A stretch of 49,645 bases of DNA from an uncultured Bacteroidota bacterium (GCA_903863935.1 CAIPDV010000014.1:1-49645); one strand, 5' to 3'. Counted from the stretch's first letter, positions 16,275 through 25,866 are shown. Numbers and translations: made by a program. Notes: a model not told the origin generated them from the letters alone.

Positions 16275-19200
16275 TCAATATGATGTTAAATCTAAAGGTC
16301 TCATTACTCCAAACCATTTCAAGGTTACTTCCCCAACATTAGGAACAGCCACATGGATCAAATACAAACCACTTGCTATTGGCACGTTGTATTGGTTTTG
16401 CAGATTCCAGTCGGTAAAGGTATCAGGGCTGTTTTTGTTAATCACTTTTACCAAGGTTCCACTTAAAGTAAAAATGGAAATCGTACAAGTAGGTGGCAAA
16501 TTGGTAATTCTAACCCTGGTATCAAGTCTGTTGGTTTCATACCCGGCATAAGCATAGTAAGGATTTGGAACAACATTGATAAGTGCAAGTGCAGCTTGTG
16601 CCGAAGCATTATCATTTGTTACAACCTCTAAACCAGCTGTAGTAAATGAATACATTGGGAAGTTACTGTTCGATGGATTTGCATTCCTCCAGATTGAAGC
16701 CGCATGAAGATTTTTATGTCCGGCGTTCAGGAATGTTTCACCATAAGTAGTATCGTAAGGTTTAGCAACTCTCAATTTAACCGTAGCATCTGTTTCCAGC
16801 AGTTGGTGACCTCTGTTAAGCAGCGGAATATTCACCCACATAACATCATCAAGTGTTCTTTCCTTCCACCACGGTGGTCCGTTAGGTGATGTTCTCCTAA
16901 GGTTGGTAATAATCGTTTTACCAGCATCATAAGAAGGTACACTATAGTCAACTTTATTAGCTATGTTATGATTATGTCCGAATACATATATATAATGTTT
17001 TCCACCGAACACGCTAGTTACACCAAAGTACGAACCTGCACCTGAAGTACCTCCGGAGGAGAATATGATGGAATCAGGGTTCCATTGCATATCGCGTCCA
17101 TTTTGCCCGTTAAGCCATGAATCTTCGCCATAAGCCATGTTTAACCTTTCGCCAGTTTCCAGGTTAATAGCATAACCAGGGAACCAACCCATACCCATAG
17201 GGGATATATAGTTTGCATCACTTGGATTATTTGAAGTATCTGTGGTCGTAGCAAAATGGCCATACTGGTCAATAGAGGCATGTTTTCTTGGCTCCATTTT
17301 AGCCACATTACCTTCAGAAAGAGCTGTTGCATCTTGTTCTTCAAGAACAACGCATCTTGTCCACTTGCTCTTATCTGCAGTAAATACAATATCAACACTG
17401 GCAATGTTTCCAATTGAATCCGCGGTTAAAGGAACTCCTCCCTCACCATATGAAGGGCCATTGTCGCAATCCTGATTTTGACTTGAAACTGCAGCTAATC
17501 CGTAAGGAGCCCATGTTCCGCCAACAATTTGGTTATAATATTGTTCAGGATCGTATGGTCCGTAAGAAATAAATGCTCCGTCAGGATCGGATGTTTTAGG
17601 ATCATCCGCATGAACACCTGAACGAATCCAATACATTGGATTAACAGCAGGCTGAACTGTTGGAAGACTGCTCAACCAGTTCTTATAAGGGTCTGCAAAT
17701 GTAAGGCTACAGTCTGAATCAATAACCAGCTGATTTGCTCCGCCAGGGTATGCAACATTTTGTATGGTTACAGATATTCCAAATTGAGGGAATATTTGTT
17801 CGTACGCATATCCTATGGTAGTATCAGAGAAATCGGTCTCAGTCTGACCGGTTATTGGATTGGTGTAAATTAATTCCCATTTGGTGGAATTGCTTACACC
17901 TTTAGCATCTGGAATGAATTTAACAACAAAGTTCCCGTTTACAACGTTAAGCGGGTCAACCACTTTAACTGTGATTGGACCTTGCCCAGCTAGGTAAGAA
18001 GGGTGCTCCATGTAGCCGTTTGCCAGAATGGTATTGATACTGTTCTGATCTAACTCAATAGAGTTGAAGCCGTTTCCGTGTCCTTCAAGTCTTGTGATAG
18101 GAACACCGGATCCGTAAGAAGAATTTTGAATTGTTCCATATGACTGAGCTTGTGGAATATGAGGATATGCTGTGTACACTTTAATATTCCTTCTTCCTTG
18201 CAGGAATGGTAATTTCTGACCCCATCTTAGGTTAGTGTCAGGGCCACTTGGATTGTAAGGGAAGTAATTATTGTAAGCATATGCAATTGCCATATAATAA
18301 TAAGGTCTGTCATTCACTAAATTTGATTGACCATCTAACTGGAATGCATCACCTTTAAGATCAAATGAGTGTACAATACCTTTATTAGTACCGCTAACCT
18401 CAAGTGTAGGGATAACTGCATTAAGACCGCTATTGAAGATATAGTTGATAATTTGCGATACATTATCCTGAATATCGCACTGAGCAACCAAACGTGCTTT
18501 GGTAGCATCCATAAGTTCAGATGAAGTAACAGTAGAATCAACTAACTGGTAAATCTCGTACCCCTGAAATGCATAATCCGTATCAGTGAACGGAGGCAAA
18601 ATAGTTGGTGATTTTTCAGCATAATGTTCTTTATAGTTATTAGAGGTAACACCGTTTGTAAGGGTAATGATAAGTTCATTATTCAATTCCTGAATTGCCA
18701 TATCAGGTGCATCCGGACCGTTAACAACTTTAAAGCAGTTATTAAACAAACCTTGCGCTAAGTCGGCATCTTGCTGAATCAAACCAATCGGGTAAACATT
18801 TCCTAATCCGCTTGTTCCCGGCTGATCCCAAACACAACCTACAATTACATAATTTACAGCTCCCGGTTGCAGTGTGAAAGGCCCCGCTGACTGCAACAAC
18901 CTCCTGTCTGCAGCAACATCTTTCGATTGTACCTCATCCCACTCTGCTGATTGAACAATATTGTTTGTTCCATAACCGGTTGGGTCAGTATTAACAGCAT
19001 TTGCTGATCCTAAAGCCCCTGCCGGAGTCCATGGGAACATATAACTGCATGGGGTTGAACCTCCGTATCCTGTTCCGCCATAGGTCATAGGAGTTCCATC
19101 TTGCCATAAACCGGTCAGGTATTTATAGTAAGAAGTCTGGTTGGTTGGGTTACCCGTAATTGTAAAGTCATTATTGTAATATACAAACCTTGCCATACCT

Positions 19201-20294
19201 ATGTATCCATTCTTAACATAATGGTTGGTATCGCCTTTATCGGCCTTTGGACCCTGGAAGAACACATCACCTACAGCCGCAGGGCTTGAGTGATATCCAT
19301 ATTCGCAGGCGAATTGTCCACTACCATCGGCATTAAAGGCATGTCCATCGTAACCATAACCCATGTTTCTGCCAACGTCGCAACCAACAAGGTTATCGCC
19401 ACCATTACCCAGATCAAAGTCATCCCAAAAACCAAAGTAGGTTTTATACAAGGCAAATGTTGAACGGTTAATTACCTGGTAGTGGTAGAAAGTCATATTG
19501 TTAATAGCATCGTTGGTTTGGAATGCAAACGCTTGTTCACGAATTTCCAATCCGATAGGAACGCCTCCTGATTCTGTGTGAATATTACCCACATCGTTAA
19601 TTACCCACCATAAGCAAGCATCACCATAAAGTTCGTTCTGGCAATATCCGTTTCCGGTAAGGTCAAATGCAGGGTAATCACCTAATGTAGGATCATAATA
19701 ACCAGTTCCGCCTACATCAATAAAAGGAGCTAAATGGTTTGATTCGCCATAAGCTGGATTACCGCTTCCAGGCCAGTTTAAAATATCGGTTGGAATGCTA
19801 CCGGCAGGTCCACCATTCGGATAGTTGGTATGGAATGTTGAAACCTCCGCACGGGTACAATAGAACATCTTATCCCAGGCAAGACATTCTGATGCAGTAA
19901 TACCACCGGTCAATGTATCAATTGGTCCTGCCCAAAAATCTTCCCCATTCTGACGGTAGGTCATCGCGGCAACTTTAAGCTGATTACCGGCATCGTAACC
20001 GCCAATCCATAAGGCTGCTGCAAACTGAGCACTCACATTTCCGTTAGCAGGTGCAAAGTATTTACTGCAATTTGCTCCCGGATCCCACCACATATCACCT
20101 TCATCCATAATGCGGCACCGGATGTTATTCACATTCAGATAAGCAGCTCCCAAATCCTGGGTACACCCCGACGACATGGTGGAGTGGGTTGTTTTTGAAT
20201 GCCCTTTCAGTTCAACATTAACTGCTGCGTAGCTATAGCCCGCCAACAATAAACACAGAGCCGAAGAGATTAATAATTTACGATGCTTGTTCAT
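16275..20294 (-). CDS. large exported T9SS cargo protein, 1339 aa
   Basis: The signal peptide covers residues 1-23 (LLLAGYSYA). The protein is rich in Asn, Gly, Tyr and Asp, has no obvious repeat or catalytic motif, and ends in a T9SS type A-like sorting domain (about 1245-1339: NVVPNPYYAYAGYETNRLDTRVRI ... then an ASGLYLIHVAVP strand) with an unusual tail KWFGVMRPLDLTSY instead of the common basic ending. The gene lies 57 bases downstream of the TonB receptor on the same strand and upstream of the PorV-like gene, so the three probably build one surface system. The function is not known; a large secreted ligand-binding partner of the receptor is a reasonable guess. Confidence 0.85.
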   Translation of the reverse strand: MNKHRKLLISSALCLLLAGYSYAAVNVELKGHSKTTHSTMSSGCTQDLGAAYLNVNNIRCRIMDEGDMWWDPGANCSKYFAPANGNVSAQFAAALWIGGYDAGNQLKVAAMTYRQNGEDFWAGPIDTLTGGITASECLAWDKMFYCTRAEVSTFHTNYPNGGPAGSIPTDILNWPGSGNPAYGESNHLAPFIDVGGTGYYDPTLGDYPAFDLTGNGYCQNELYGDACLWWVINDVGNIHTESGGVPIGLEIREQAFAFQTNDAINNMTFYHYQVINRSTFALYKTYFGFWDDFDLGNGGDNLVGCDVGRNMGYGYDGHAFNADGSGQFACEYGYHSSPAAVGDVFFQGPKADKGDTNHYVKNGYIGMARFVYYNNDFTITGNPTNQTSYYKYLTGLWQDGTPMTYGGTGYGGSTPCSYMFPWTPAGALGSANAVNTDPTGYGTNNIVQSAEWDEVQSKDVAADRRLLQSAGPFTLQPGAVNYVIVGCVWDQPGTSGLGNVYPIGLIQQDADLAQGLFNNCFKVVNGPDAPDMAIQELNNELIITLTNGVTSNNYKEHYAEKSPTILPPFTDTDYAFQGYEIYQLVDSTVTSSELMDATKARLVAQCDIQDNVSQIINYIFNSGLNAVIPTLEVSGTNKGIVHSFDLKGDAFQLDGQSNLVNDRPYYYMAIAYAYNNYFPYNPSGPDTNLRWGQKLPFLQGRRNIKVYTAYPHIPQAQSYGTIQNSSYGSGVPITRLEGHGNGFNSIELDQNSINTILANGYMEHPSYLAGQGPITVKVVDPLNVVNGNFVVKFIPDAKGVSNSTKWELIYTNPITGQTETDFSDTTIGYAYEQIFPQFGISVTIQNVAYPGGANQLVIDSDCSLTFADPYKNWLSSLPTVQPAVNPMYWIRSGVHADDPKTSDPDGAFISYGPYDPEQYYNQIVGGTWAPYGLAAVSSQNQDCDNGPSYGEGGVPLTADSIGNIASVDIVFTADKSKWTRCVVLEEQDATALSEGNVAKMEPRKHASIDQYGHFATTTDTSNNPSDANYISPMGMGWFPGYAINLETGERLNMAYGEDSWLNGQNGRDMQWNPDSIIFSSGGTSGAGSYFGVTSVFGGKHYIYVFGHNHNIANKVDYSVPSYDAGKTIITNLRRTSPNGPPWWKERTLDDVMWVNIPLLNRGHQLLETDATVKLRVAKPYDTTYGETFLNAGHKNLHAASIWRNANPSNSNFPMYSFTTAGLEVVTNDNASAQAALALINVVPNPYYAYAGYETNRLDTRVRITNLPPTCTISIFTLSGTLVKVINKNSPDTFTDWNLQNQYNVPIASGLYLIHVAVPNVGEVTLKWFGVMRPLDLTSY

Positions 20295-20351
20295 AATTCT
20301 GATTTTTAATATTTACACTGTCAACTTACTATTTGTTTTGTTCTTTTCCGG

Positions 20352-23300
20352 TTAGAAATTAAACACCAACCCAAGACGAGCCTGGCGTGGCAACGAAAAA
20401 TAAGATGGTTGTTTTTCCTGTACCTGATATTGAGCACTATAAGATGCCGGAGAAATCTGACCTGCAACGGTTTGTTTTCCTAATGTGGAGGCAAGGAATC
20501 CGTCGTCGGTTGGGCTACCGGTAAAGTTATACACGTTCAATATATTTTCTGTATTTAAAATATTGGTGCCTTCAATATAAATGGTAAGCTGGCAAGCATG
20601 TTTCTTTACACTAACATGGAACATCTTATCAACTTTTACATCAATACGATTCTGCCATGGAAGGTAAGATCCGTTAATGCTTCCAACTTCAACTACACGG
20701 CTTGGCAACCCAAGACCCTGTTGGGTTGGGGCCGCCCAGCGGGTATATGGTGTTCCTGAACCTGCAAGGAAGTTAATGTTAATACCAGCATTCGACAGTA
20801 TCTGAACATCCTTACCACCATGTGTTTTGATTGTAGGACCATCATAATTTGTTCCAGATGAGAAATGGAAATCAAGATTTGCGGTCAGGGTGTGGCGTTG
20901 GTCGTAATTCAAAGACTGAGGAATTTGCAGGTTAGGTTCGCCAGAACTTGCAAGGTTATATCCTGATGTTGGACCTGAACCGGTACCGGTCGCAAATCCT
21001 AAAGTATAGTTCGCTCTGAATTTAACATCACCTACTCTTCTTAGGTCGAATGCTAAGGTTAAACCTTTTACGGTTCCAAAGTCAAGGTTAGCATATGCTA
21101 AATAACTGGTAGGATAAGCATCCAGATATCTGTATGTTTGTACTTCATCCTTAAACTCACGATAGTAAGCAGAAATAGTAATTGCCATAGTTTGGGCTTC
21201 GTTAAGTACTTGGCTAAATCCTAATTCATAATCGGTAGTTTGTTGAGGTGTTAACGCAGGGTTGCTGAGTACACCGCTAAGGTTACTTTGAATATATAAG
21301 TATTGGGTAGGAGTGAAAATATTATAACCTACACCCGGAGGACGTTGGGTTAAGATATCGTAGTGAGCAAAGAAGTTGGCCTTATTAGTTATAGGGAAAG
21401 AGAAGGCCAAACGTGGGAGTATATTTGTTTTAGGTGCATACGTTGTAAATGCATTCGAACTTATCGTTGTCTGGCTTGGATTTTCCAAATATGGCTGAAT
21501 GTTTCCGCTGGTGGTTCTGGATGCAATAATACCGGGATCTGAAACCAGGTTTCCACTTGCATCATACCAGTTGTTACCGTTTCTATAACCTACAATGGCT
21601 GTAGGACTAAGCGAGTTGTTTACATAAACAACATAGTTTGTTCCTATATTCGATGGAACTTCACCGAGTGATGAGTTGTAACCAACTTCGCCAACTGTTT
21701 TTGCAGGATACAGCAAGTACGGATCTTTCAGTTGATATTCATTCGCATTGAACTGGTCAACACGCAAACCTACGTTGAACATGATAGATTTGATATCGAA
21801 GTTATCTTCAATATAACCTGCCATATATATAGGGCGGTAAGCCCCCATTGCATAGGATAGATTGCCTTTCGAATCTTTCTGATTAAAGAAATCATTAATC
21901 GAAGGTTGGGTACTGAGTAAATTACCTTTGTAATCATACCCAAAATAAGTTACATAAGAACTTCCGTTGTTCAATAGATCGGCAGCACTGAACATATCCA
22001 GTGAATAGGTGCTTGGAGCATAGTTATCCGGTTGTATCCATTGTGTAGAACTTGCGCCGATCTTTTCGCGCAGACTCTTGTCAAACTGTGATTGAGCCGA
22101 ACTGTTTGGCAAGTAGTTATAATTATAGTATGCATTTGTACCTGATTTAACGAGGACAGGGTTAGCAGTATCCAATGCTGACAATTGGAAGTTTGCCAAT
22201 TGACGCATTAAAGTCCATAGTCCTACAGCGTTAATGTTGTACTGACTGATTGAGTTTTGTTCGTATTCAAATCCTAAGTCGATTGAGTTATTGGCAATTT
22301 CAGCCGCAAAATCAGCAGAAAAACGGAAGTGATTATCACTTTCCTGGAACAGGCCACCATATGACCTACCTACGTTATACCATAAAGAATATACGTTACC
22401 CGGACGGTCGCCGTTCATAAGACCTAGGTTTTCTTGTACAGTAGGATAGTTTGTAATATTGCTCGCACCCAAACCATTATACACATCTGTAGTATAATTT
22501 GCTTCAATAGGGTTTAAAGTACCCGGGGTAAATTTCAACACGGAATCCTGGTAAGAATCCATATAATAAGCATATCCCTTTTTACCATCCTTAAATGCAT
22601 AGTGAGGAACAATATATTGGTAGAAATTTCCTACATATCCATAGTCGAAATAGTTTTTACCAAAATTGGCATTTTCAATTTCATTGGCATGGTGAGAATA
22701 CTCAGCCTGAATGCTATAATAAGCATGTTTTATCAATGATTTTTTATCCTTTGTATCAGGTGGGGTGTAGAATTGCTGGGTAAGCCTTATATAACCCTTA
22801 TAATCTGTTGTGATATCAAGCGGATCTTCATCCGAGTTATACATTTGGTAAACAAACGTCCAGTCATGCTGGTGTTGGTACTGGTATGAACCACCAACCG
22901 TAACTTTTACAAGGTCATTAATATGATAATTGATTTTTCCGTTAAATCCGATTATATTTTGTTCATCACTTTGATGCCAGGACTGACTAGTTATTTGATT
23001 TGAAGTTATGAATTCTGCTGAACGGTCGAAACCTCCATTTGGGTTTAAAGTAAGTGGATTCGCTTGCATTGTTGCAAGGTCTGTAGGGTTTAAAAAGGCA
23101 GTACCTACAAAACTTGGATCTTTATCTCTTTGGAAATGATAATCGCCGGAAAGAATGAAATCTATAATAGTGTGCTTGCCTGTATCACCATATTTTGCAC
23201 TGTCTTTTCTCGACCAAATTGGTCCGCCAACAACAAAGTTCGCATCATTATTATGAAACTTATCGAACATATTGGATGAGAAACCCTGAACACTGCCGAA

Positions 23301-23999
23301 GTAGTGGTCAGATCCTGCAAGGGTATTCACTTCTACAATACCACCGGTTACGTCACCATACTTGGCAGGTGTACCGCCTGTGATAACGTTTATCTGGTCA
23401 ACCATACCAATTGGAATGGAACCCAATCCCTGATCGGCAGTTACTTTTTGGCCGTCAATAAAATATACGGTTGCATCTGTTCTGCCACCTTTAATGTTCA
23501 AACCACCTCCTACATCTGATGAATAAACCCCAGGAACAGAAGCTGCTATTGAGTTCACGTCGGTTGCAGCACCTGCATGTATTTCTCCGCTATCCGCTCC
23601 CCCGCCTGTAATGGTAGTAGGAGAAACTAATGGTTTTCTATAAACAACTTTCTGAACTTCTTTAAGAGTAGAGTCACCTGCTTTTACCATAGCAATTTCA
23701 AGGTGAGTGATTTTGTCAGGTGATACAGTAACACCAGTAATGATATAATCGCGATAACCTAAAAATACGGCCTTCACATTATACGCTCCCGGATCGAGTG
23801 GCTTTAACTCAGCGTCACCATTAATATCGGTCGCTGTTCCACCAATTTGTCTGTCACCTTGTTCTACTACAACATTAGCAAAGGGCAATGATTCTTTGGT
23901 AATCTTATCTACCAAGTGCATTTTAATACCTTGGTTCTGGGCAAATATACTGCCTGTGATTAGTAGGGCTACTGCGGAAATGCGTATCTTTCTGAACAT
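20352..23999 (-). CDS. TonB-dependent receptor with carboxypeptidase-regulatory-like domain
   Basis: An outer-membrane receptor of 1215 residues that imports a ligand using TonB energy. A signal peptide (1-21) is followed by a carboxypeptidase D regulatory-like beta-sandwich (about 24-105: SLPFANVVVEQGDRQIGGTATDINGDA...), then the plug (about 150-235: SIAASVPGVYSSDVGGGLNIKGG..., ending GDVTGGIVEVNT) and a 22-stranded barrel ending in an aromatic terminal strand (LPRQARLGLVFNF). No SusD gene is adjacent; the next gene is the 1339-residue T9SS cargo instead. A TAnnTTTG element 40 bases before the ATG gives the trio its probable promoter. The ligand is unknown. Confidence 0.94.
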   Translation of the reverse strand: MFRKIRISAVALLITGSIFAQNQGIKMHLVDKITKESLPFANVVVEQGDRQIGGTATDINGDAELKPLDPGAYNVKAVFLGYRDYIITGVTVSPDKITHLEIAMVKAGDSTLKEVQKVVYRKPLVSPTTITGGGADSGEIHAGAATDVNSIAASVPGVYSSDVGGGLNIKGGRTDATVYFIDGQKVTADQGLGSIPIGMVDQINVITGGTPAKYGDVTGGIVEVNTLAGSDHYFGSVQGFSSNMFDKFHNNDANFVVGGPIWSRKDSAKYGDTGKHTIIDFILSGDYHFQRDKDPSFVGTAFLNPTDLATMQANPLTLNPNGGFDRSAEFITSNQITSQSWHQSDEQNIIGFNGKINYHINDLVKVTVGGSYQYQHQHDWTFVYQMYNSDEDPLDITTDYKGYIRLTQQFYTPPDTKDKKSLIKHAYYSIQAEYSHHANEIENANFGKNYFDYGYVGNFYQYIVPHYAFKDGKKGYAYYMDSYQDSVLKFTPGTLNPIEANYTTDVYNGLGASNITNYPTVQENLGLMNGDRPGNVYSLWYNVGRSYGGLFQESDNHFRFSADFAAEIANNSIDLGFEYEQNSISQYNINAVGLWTLMRQLANFQLSALDTANPVLVKSGTNAYYNYNYLPNSSAQSQFDKSLREKIGASSTQWIQPDNYAPSTYSLDMFSAADLLNNGSSYVTYFGYDYKGNLLSTQPSINDFFNQKDSKGNLSYAMGAYRPIYMAGYIEDNFDIKSIMFNVGLRVDQFNANEYQLKDPYLLYPAKTVGEVGYNSSLGEVPSNIGTNYVVYVNNSLSPTAIVGYRNGNNWYDASGNLVSDPGIIASRTTSGNIQPYLENPSQTTISSNAFTTYAPKTNILPRLAFSFPITNKANFFAHYDILTQRPPGVGYNIFTPTQYLYIQSNLSGVLSNPALTPQQTTDYELGFSQVLNEAQTMAITISAYYREFKDEVQTYRYLDAYPTSYLAYANLDFGTVKGLTLAFDLRRVGDVKFRANYTLGFATGTGSGPTSGYNLASSGEPNLQIPQSLNYDQRHTLTANLDFHFSSGTNYDGPTIKTHGGKDVQILSNAGININFLAGSGTPYTRWAAPTQQGLGLPSRVVEVGSINGSYLPWQNRIDVKVDKMFHVSVKKHACQLTIYIEGTNILNTENILNVYNFTGSPTDDGFLASTLGKQTVAGQISPASYSAQYQVQEKQPSYFSLPRQARLGLVFNF

Positions 24000-24039
24000 A
24001 AAACTTAGTGTTTTGTTAATTTATGTTAAAGCAAACGCA

Positions 24040-24047
24040 CAAATGTA
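24040..24047 (-). promoter_or_regulatory. -7 element (TACATTTG) of the TonB-receptor operon
   Basis: Exact TAnnTTTG on the minus strand, 40 bases before the receptor ATG. No TTG is evident at -33. Confidence 0.5.
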
Positions 24048-24185
24048 AAATTAATTTGCTCTTGAAGTAAACCATTTTGTCGGATAGTATTTTCATAAAC
24101 CACATTAAATATCTAATTTACAGTTACTTATTTTTAATTTTAAAGAAAAAATCATTTTTTTAATAACCTGTTAAAAATCATGTTT

Positions 24186-24193
24186 TATATTTG
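24186..24193 (+). promoter_or_regulatory. unassigned TATATTTG element
   Basis: Plus-strand TAnnTTTG match with no plus-strand gene for 700 bases. It could drive a short non-coding transcript or be chance in AT-rich DNA. Confidence 0.2.
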
Positions 24194-24314
24194 GCCCCTA
24201 TCCGTTCAAATTTCCACCTCTGCTCTCCTATCCCTTGTGCAATAAGGCATTCAGCATTTCGAACACAAAGATAATTCATATTAATACCATGTCAAGCCAC
24301 AATTATTATATGGC

Positions 24315-24350
24315 GGGTTTCACTTATTAAACGGTGGGTTTCACTTATTA
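24315..24350. repeat. direct repeat GGGTTTCACTTATTA, two copies
   Basis: Two identical 15-mers start at 24315 and 24336 or a base from these, 21 bases apart, flanked on both sides by ATTATATGGC. Role unknown. Confidence 0.5.
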
Positions 24351-24363
24351 TATGGCAGAATGG

Positions 24364-24490
24364 GAATTCAATTACGAATTAAAAACGGCGAAGCCTTTAT
24401 ATGTTCAATTGTTAAAAATAGAAATTACACGAATAATTACGAATTTGCGTATTGATAAGGTCGTTATTCCTAATTTTTAATTCGGAATTC
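24364..24490. repeat. inverted repeat ending at a stop codon
   Basis: GAATTC...CGAATTAAAAA at 24364-24385 is mirrored by TTTTTAATTCGGAATTC at 24474-24490. The left arm has a five-base insertion. The right arm reaches the last base of the stop codon of the gene at 24490. Confidence 0.5.
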
Positions 24491-24765
24491 TAGTATATCC
24501 CGCCATTATTGGTCGATTCAGCTTTCTTGGCATCCTTTTTCATACGTTTTCGCACCGCTTTGGTCTGGTGTTTCATATGCGCTTTAAGGGCTGAATCTCT
24601 TGCCTGCTTCGCTTTGCGAGCCATTTTCCATTGTTTCTTTTTCATGTCCTTGGCGGTTTGGGCTCCTGATTTAGGGCTCTTATCCTGTCCAATTGAATTT
24701 TCAATAGAAAACACGCCAATAATTAAGGCGACAACTACTATTGCAACATACTTTAGCTTGCTCAT
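24490..24765 (-). CDS. small basic exported protein, 91 aa
   Basis: I do not recognise the family. Residues 1-27 form a signal peptide or membrane anchor (YVAIVVVALIIGVFSIENSIGQ). The remainder is very rich in Lys, Arg and Ala (KKKQWKMARKAKQARDS, RKRMKKDAKKA), predicted helical and strongly positive, so it may bind a polyanion or the cell surface. It is divergent from the lipoprotein gene at 24899; no obvious TAnnTTTG lies just upstream of its ATG. Coding is supported by the coherent signal peptide and by absence of a better frame, but it remains hypothetical. Confidence 0.6.
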   Translation of the reverse strand: MSKLKYVAIVVVALIIGVFSIENSIGQDKSPKSGAQTAKDMKKKQWKMARKAKQARDSALKAHMKHQTKAVRKRMKKDAKKAESTNNGGIY

Positions 24766-24789
24766 ATAATTTAAAATTCAAAAATACGT

Positions 24790-24797
24790 TATATTTG
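24790..24797 (+). promoter_or_regulatory. -7 element (TATATTTG) of the lipoprotein gene
   Basis: Exact TAnnTTTG, 101 bases before the ATG at 24899. The leader would contain the CAGTTGTCAGT hairpin. Confidence 0.45.
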
Positions 24798-24810
24798 TGA
24801 AATATAGTTA

Positions 24811-24897
24811 ACAGTTGTCAGTCATCAGTGGTCAGTCAATATTCTCATTTTGCCAGCTGACTGATAACTGACAACGGACTACTGATCACTGACAACT
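24811..24897. repeat. hairpin of CAGTTGTCAGT-type words, related to the ends of the 46.2-46.6 kb cassette
   Basis: Left arm (about 24811-24838) and right arm (about 24858-24897) are built of the words CAGTTGTCAGT, CATCAGT, GGTCAGT and their complements, in inverted orientation around a spacer of some 15 bases. The words are those found in the 31-bp inverted repeats flanking the four-helix-bundle gene. No gene lies between the arms here. Confidence 0.6.
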
Positions 24898-24898
24898 T

Positions 24899-25327
24899 AT
24901 GTTCAAACGACTTTTCATATTTAGTTTATTTCTTCTTGGGTTAAATTCCGGATGTAAGAAGAGTTCTTCTACCAATACGGGTGTTCCGAATGTAGCAGTA
25001 AACTTTACTATTGACACTAACAATCCTCAATATAATAATCTCACCATTGTAGGCGGGTGGATGTATGTTTCGGGTGGCTACCTGAACCATGGATTAATTA
25101 TTTACCGTGCCAGTTCAACCCAGTTTTATGCCATGGACCGCACCTGCACCTATAATAACAGTGGTGTAGTTCAGGTTTTAAAAAGCGGTATTATGGCGGT
25201 CGATTCAAGTTGTGGTTCACAGTTCACCATATCCTCTGCCGGAATGGTTAGCAAAGGGCCTGCCAGCCTGGCACTCAAAAACTACCAAACTTCGTTCGAC
25301 GGGGAATACCTTACTGTAAGCAATTAA
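24899..25327 (+). CDS. lipoprotein with degenerate Rieske-like domain
   Basis: The N-terminus is a lipoprotein signal with lipobox LNSGC (Cys19), followed by a Ser/Thr linker. Residues about 35-142 follow the layout of Rieske-like proteins: VNFTIDTNNPQYNNL, GGYLNHGLIIYR, AMDRTCTYN, then AVDSSCGSQFTISSAGMVSKGPAS and LKNYQTSFDGEYLTVSN. In a true Rieske protein the cluster is held by CxH...CxxH; here the two histidines are absent (CTYN, CGSQF), so no [2Fe-2S] centre is expected. It would be anchored to a membrane in the envelope; function unknown. A word-type repeat follows the stop codon. Confidence 0.72.
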   Translation: MFKRLFIFSLFLLGLNSGCKKSSSTNTGVPNVAVNFTIDTNNPQYNNLTIVGGWMYVSGGYLNHGLIIYRASSTQFYAMDRTCTYNNSGVVQVLKSGIMAVDSSCGSQFTISSAGMVSKGPASLALKNYQTSFDGEYLTVSN

Positions 25328-25405
25328 ATTTTGAATGCTGAATTTTGAGTTAAAATTCAAGCGGACAGTAACCCGAACATTATTCCATGCTCCCGATTCT
25401 AATAC

Positions 25406-25654
25406 TTACGAAATATCAAACTTCTCTTTGTTGCAAAAGGGAGGATATATTAAAATCGCTTTACGAACTTCATTCGCGCGATTTATCGATTCCTGCGCCA
25501 AAATAGCACTTTCCGCTGCCTTTTGATAGTTGCCTTCATTCAAATGATAGGCAGCTTCTGAATGATATGCTTCTGCTGCATCTAAATGTCCTTTTGTTTG
25601 TTTTTGATACATATCCTCCGTTCCGGTTTGAGGTAACATGATTATCTTCTTCAT
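25406..25654 (-). CDS. small hypothetical helical protein
   Basis: A likely gene of about 82 codons starting at MKKIIMLPQ (25654); an in-frame ATG at 25708 would add 18 residues. The centre KGHLDAAEAYHSEAAYHLNEGNYQKAAESA is a repeated Ala/Glu-rich helix pair reminiscent of tetratricopeptide-type hairpins. There is no signal peptide or catalytic motif, and no family I can name. It converges on the lipoprotein gene. Confidence 0.5.
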   Translation of the reverse strand: MKKIIMLPQTGTEDMYQKQTKGHLDAAEAYHSEAAYHLNEGNYQKAAESAILAQESINRANEVRKAILIYPPFCNKEKFDIS

Positions 25655-25866
25655 TTTAATGGTAGTTACACGAATCCTCAGTCTTTTTAATTTGAACTCA
25701 GCTAACAAAAGTGCTACTATTGATCAATTGAAGAGTTACACCTTGAGATAATAATCTTACACATATCACTGCTTATCTATTTTAATCTAAATACAGATGC
25801 AATAATCCACACGTCACTGATTACATGCAGTAAGTTTGACTCACAAATATTGATGTTCTGCAAAAT

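Larger units (their letters stand above)
24000..24489. other. 490-base intergenic region with repeats, no gene
   Basis: AT-rich. It holds the TonB-receptor promoter (24040-24047), an unassigned TATATTTG (24186-24193), a direct repeat of GGGTTTCACTTATTA (24315-24350) and an inverted repeat (24364-24490). No ORF of convincing length; a 42-codon plus-strand frame at 24352-24480 is made largely of the repeats. Confidence 0.6.

Noticed and set aside
24352-24480. A 42-codon plus-strand frame
   Set aside because: It has no recognisable motif or nearby promoter and is largely inside the inverted repeat.
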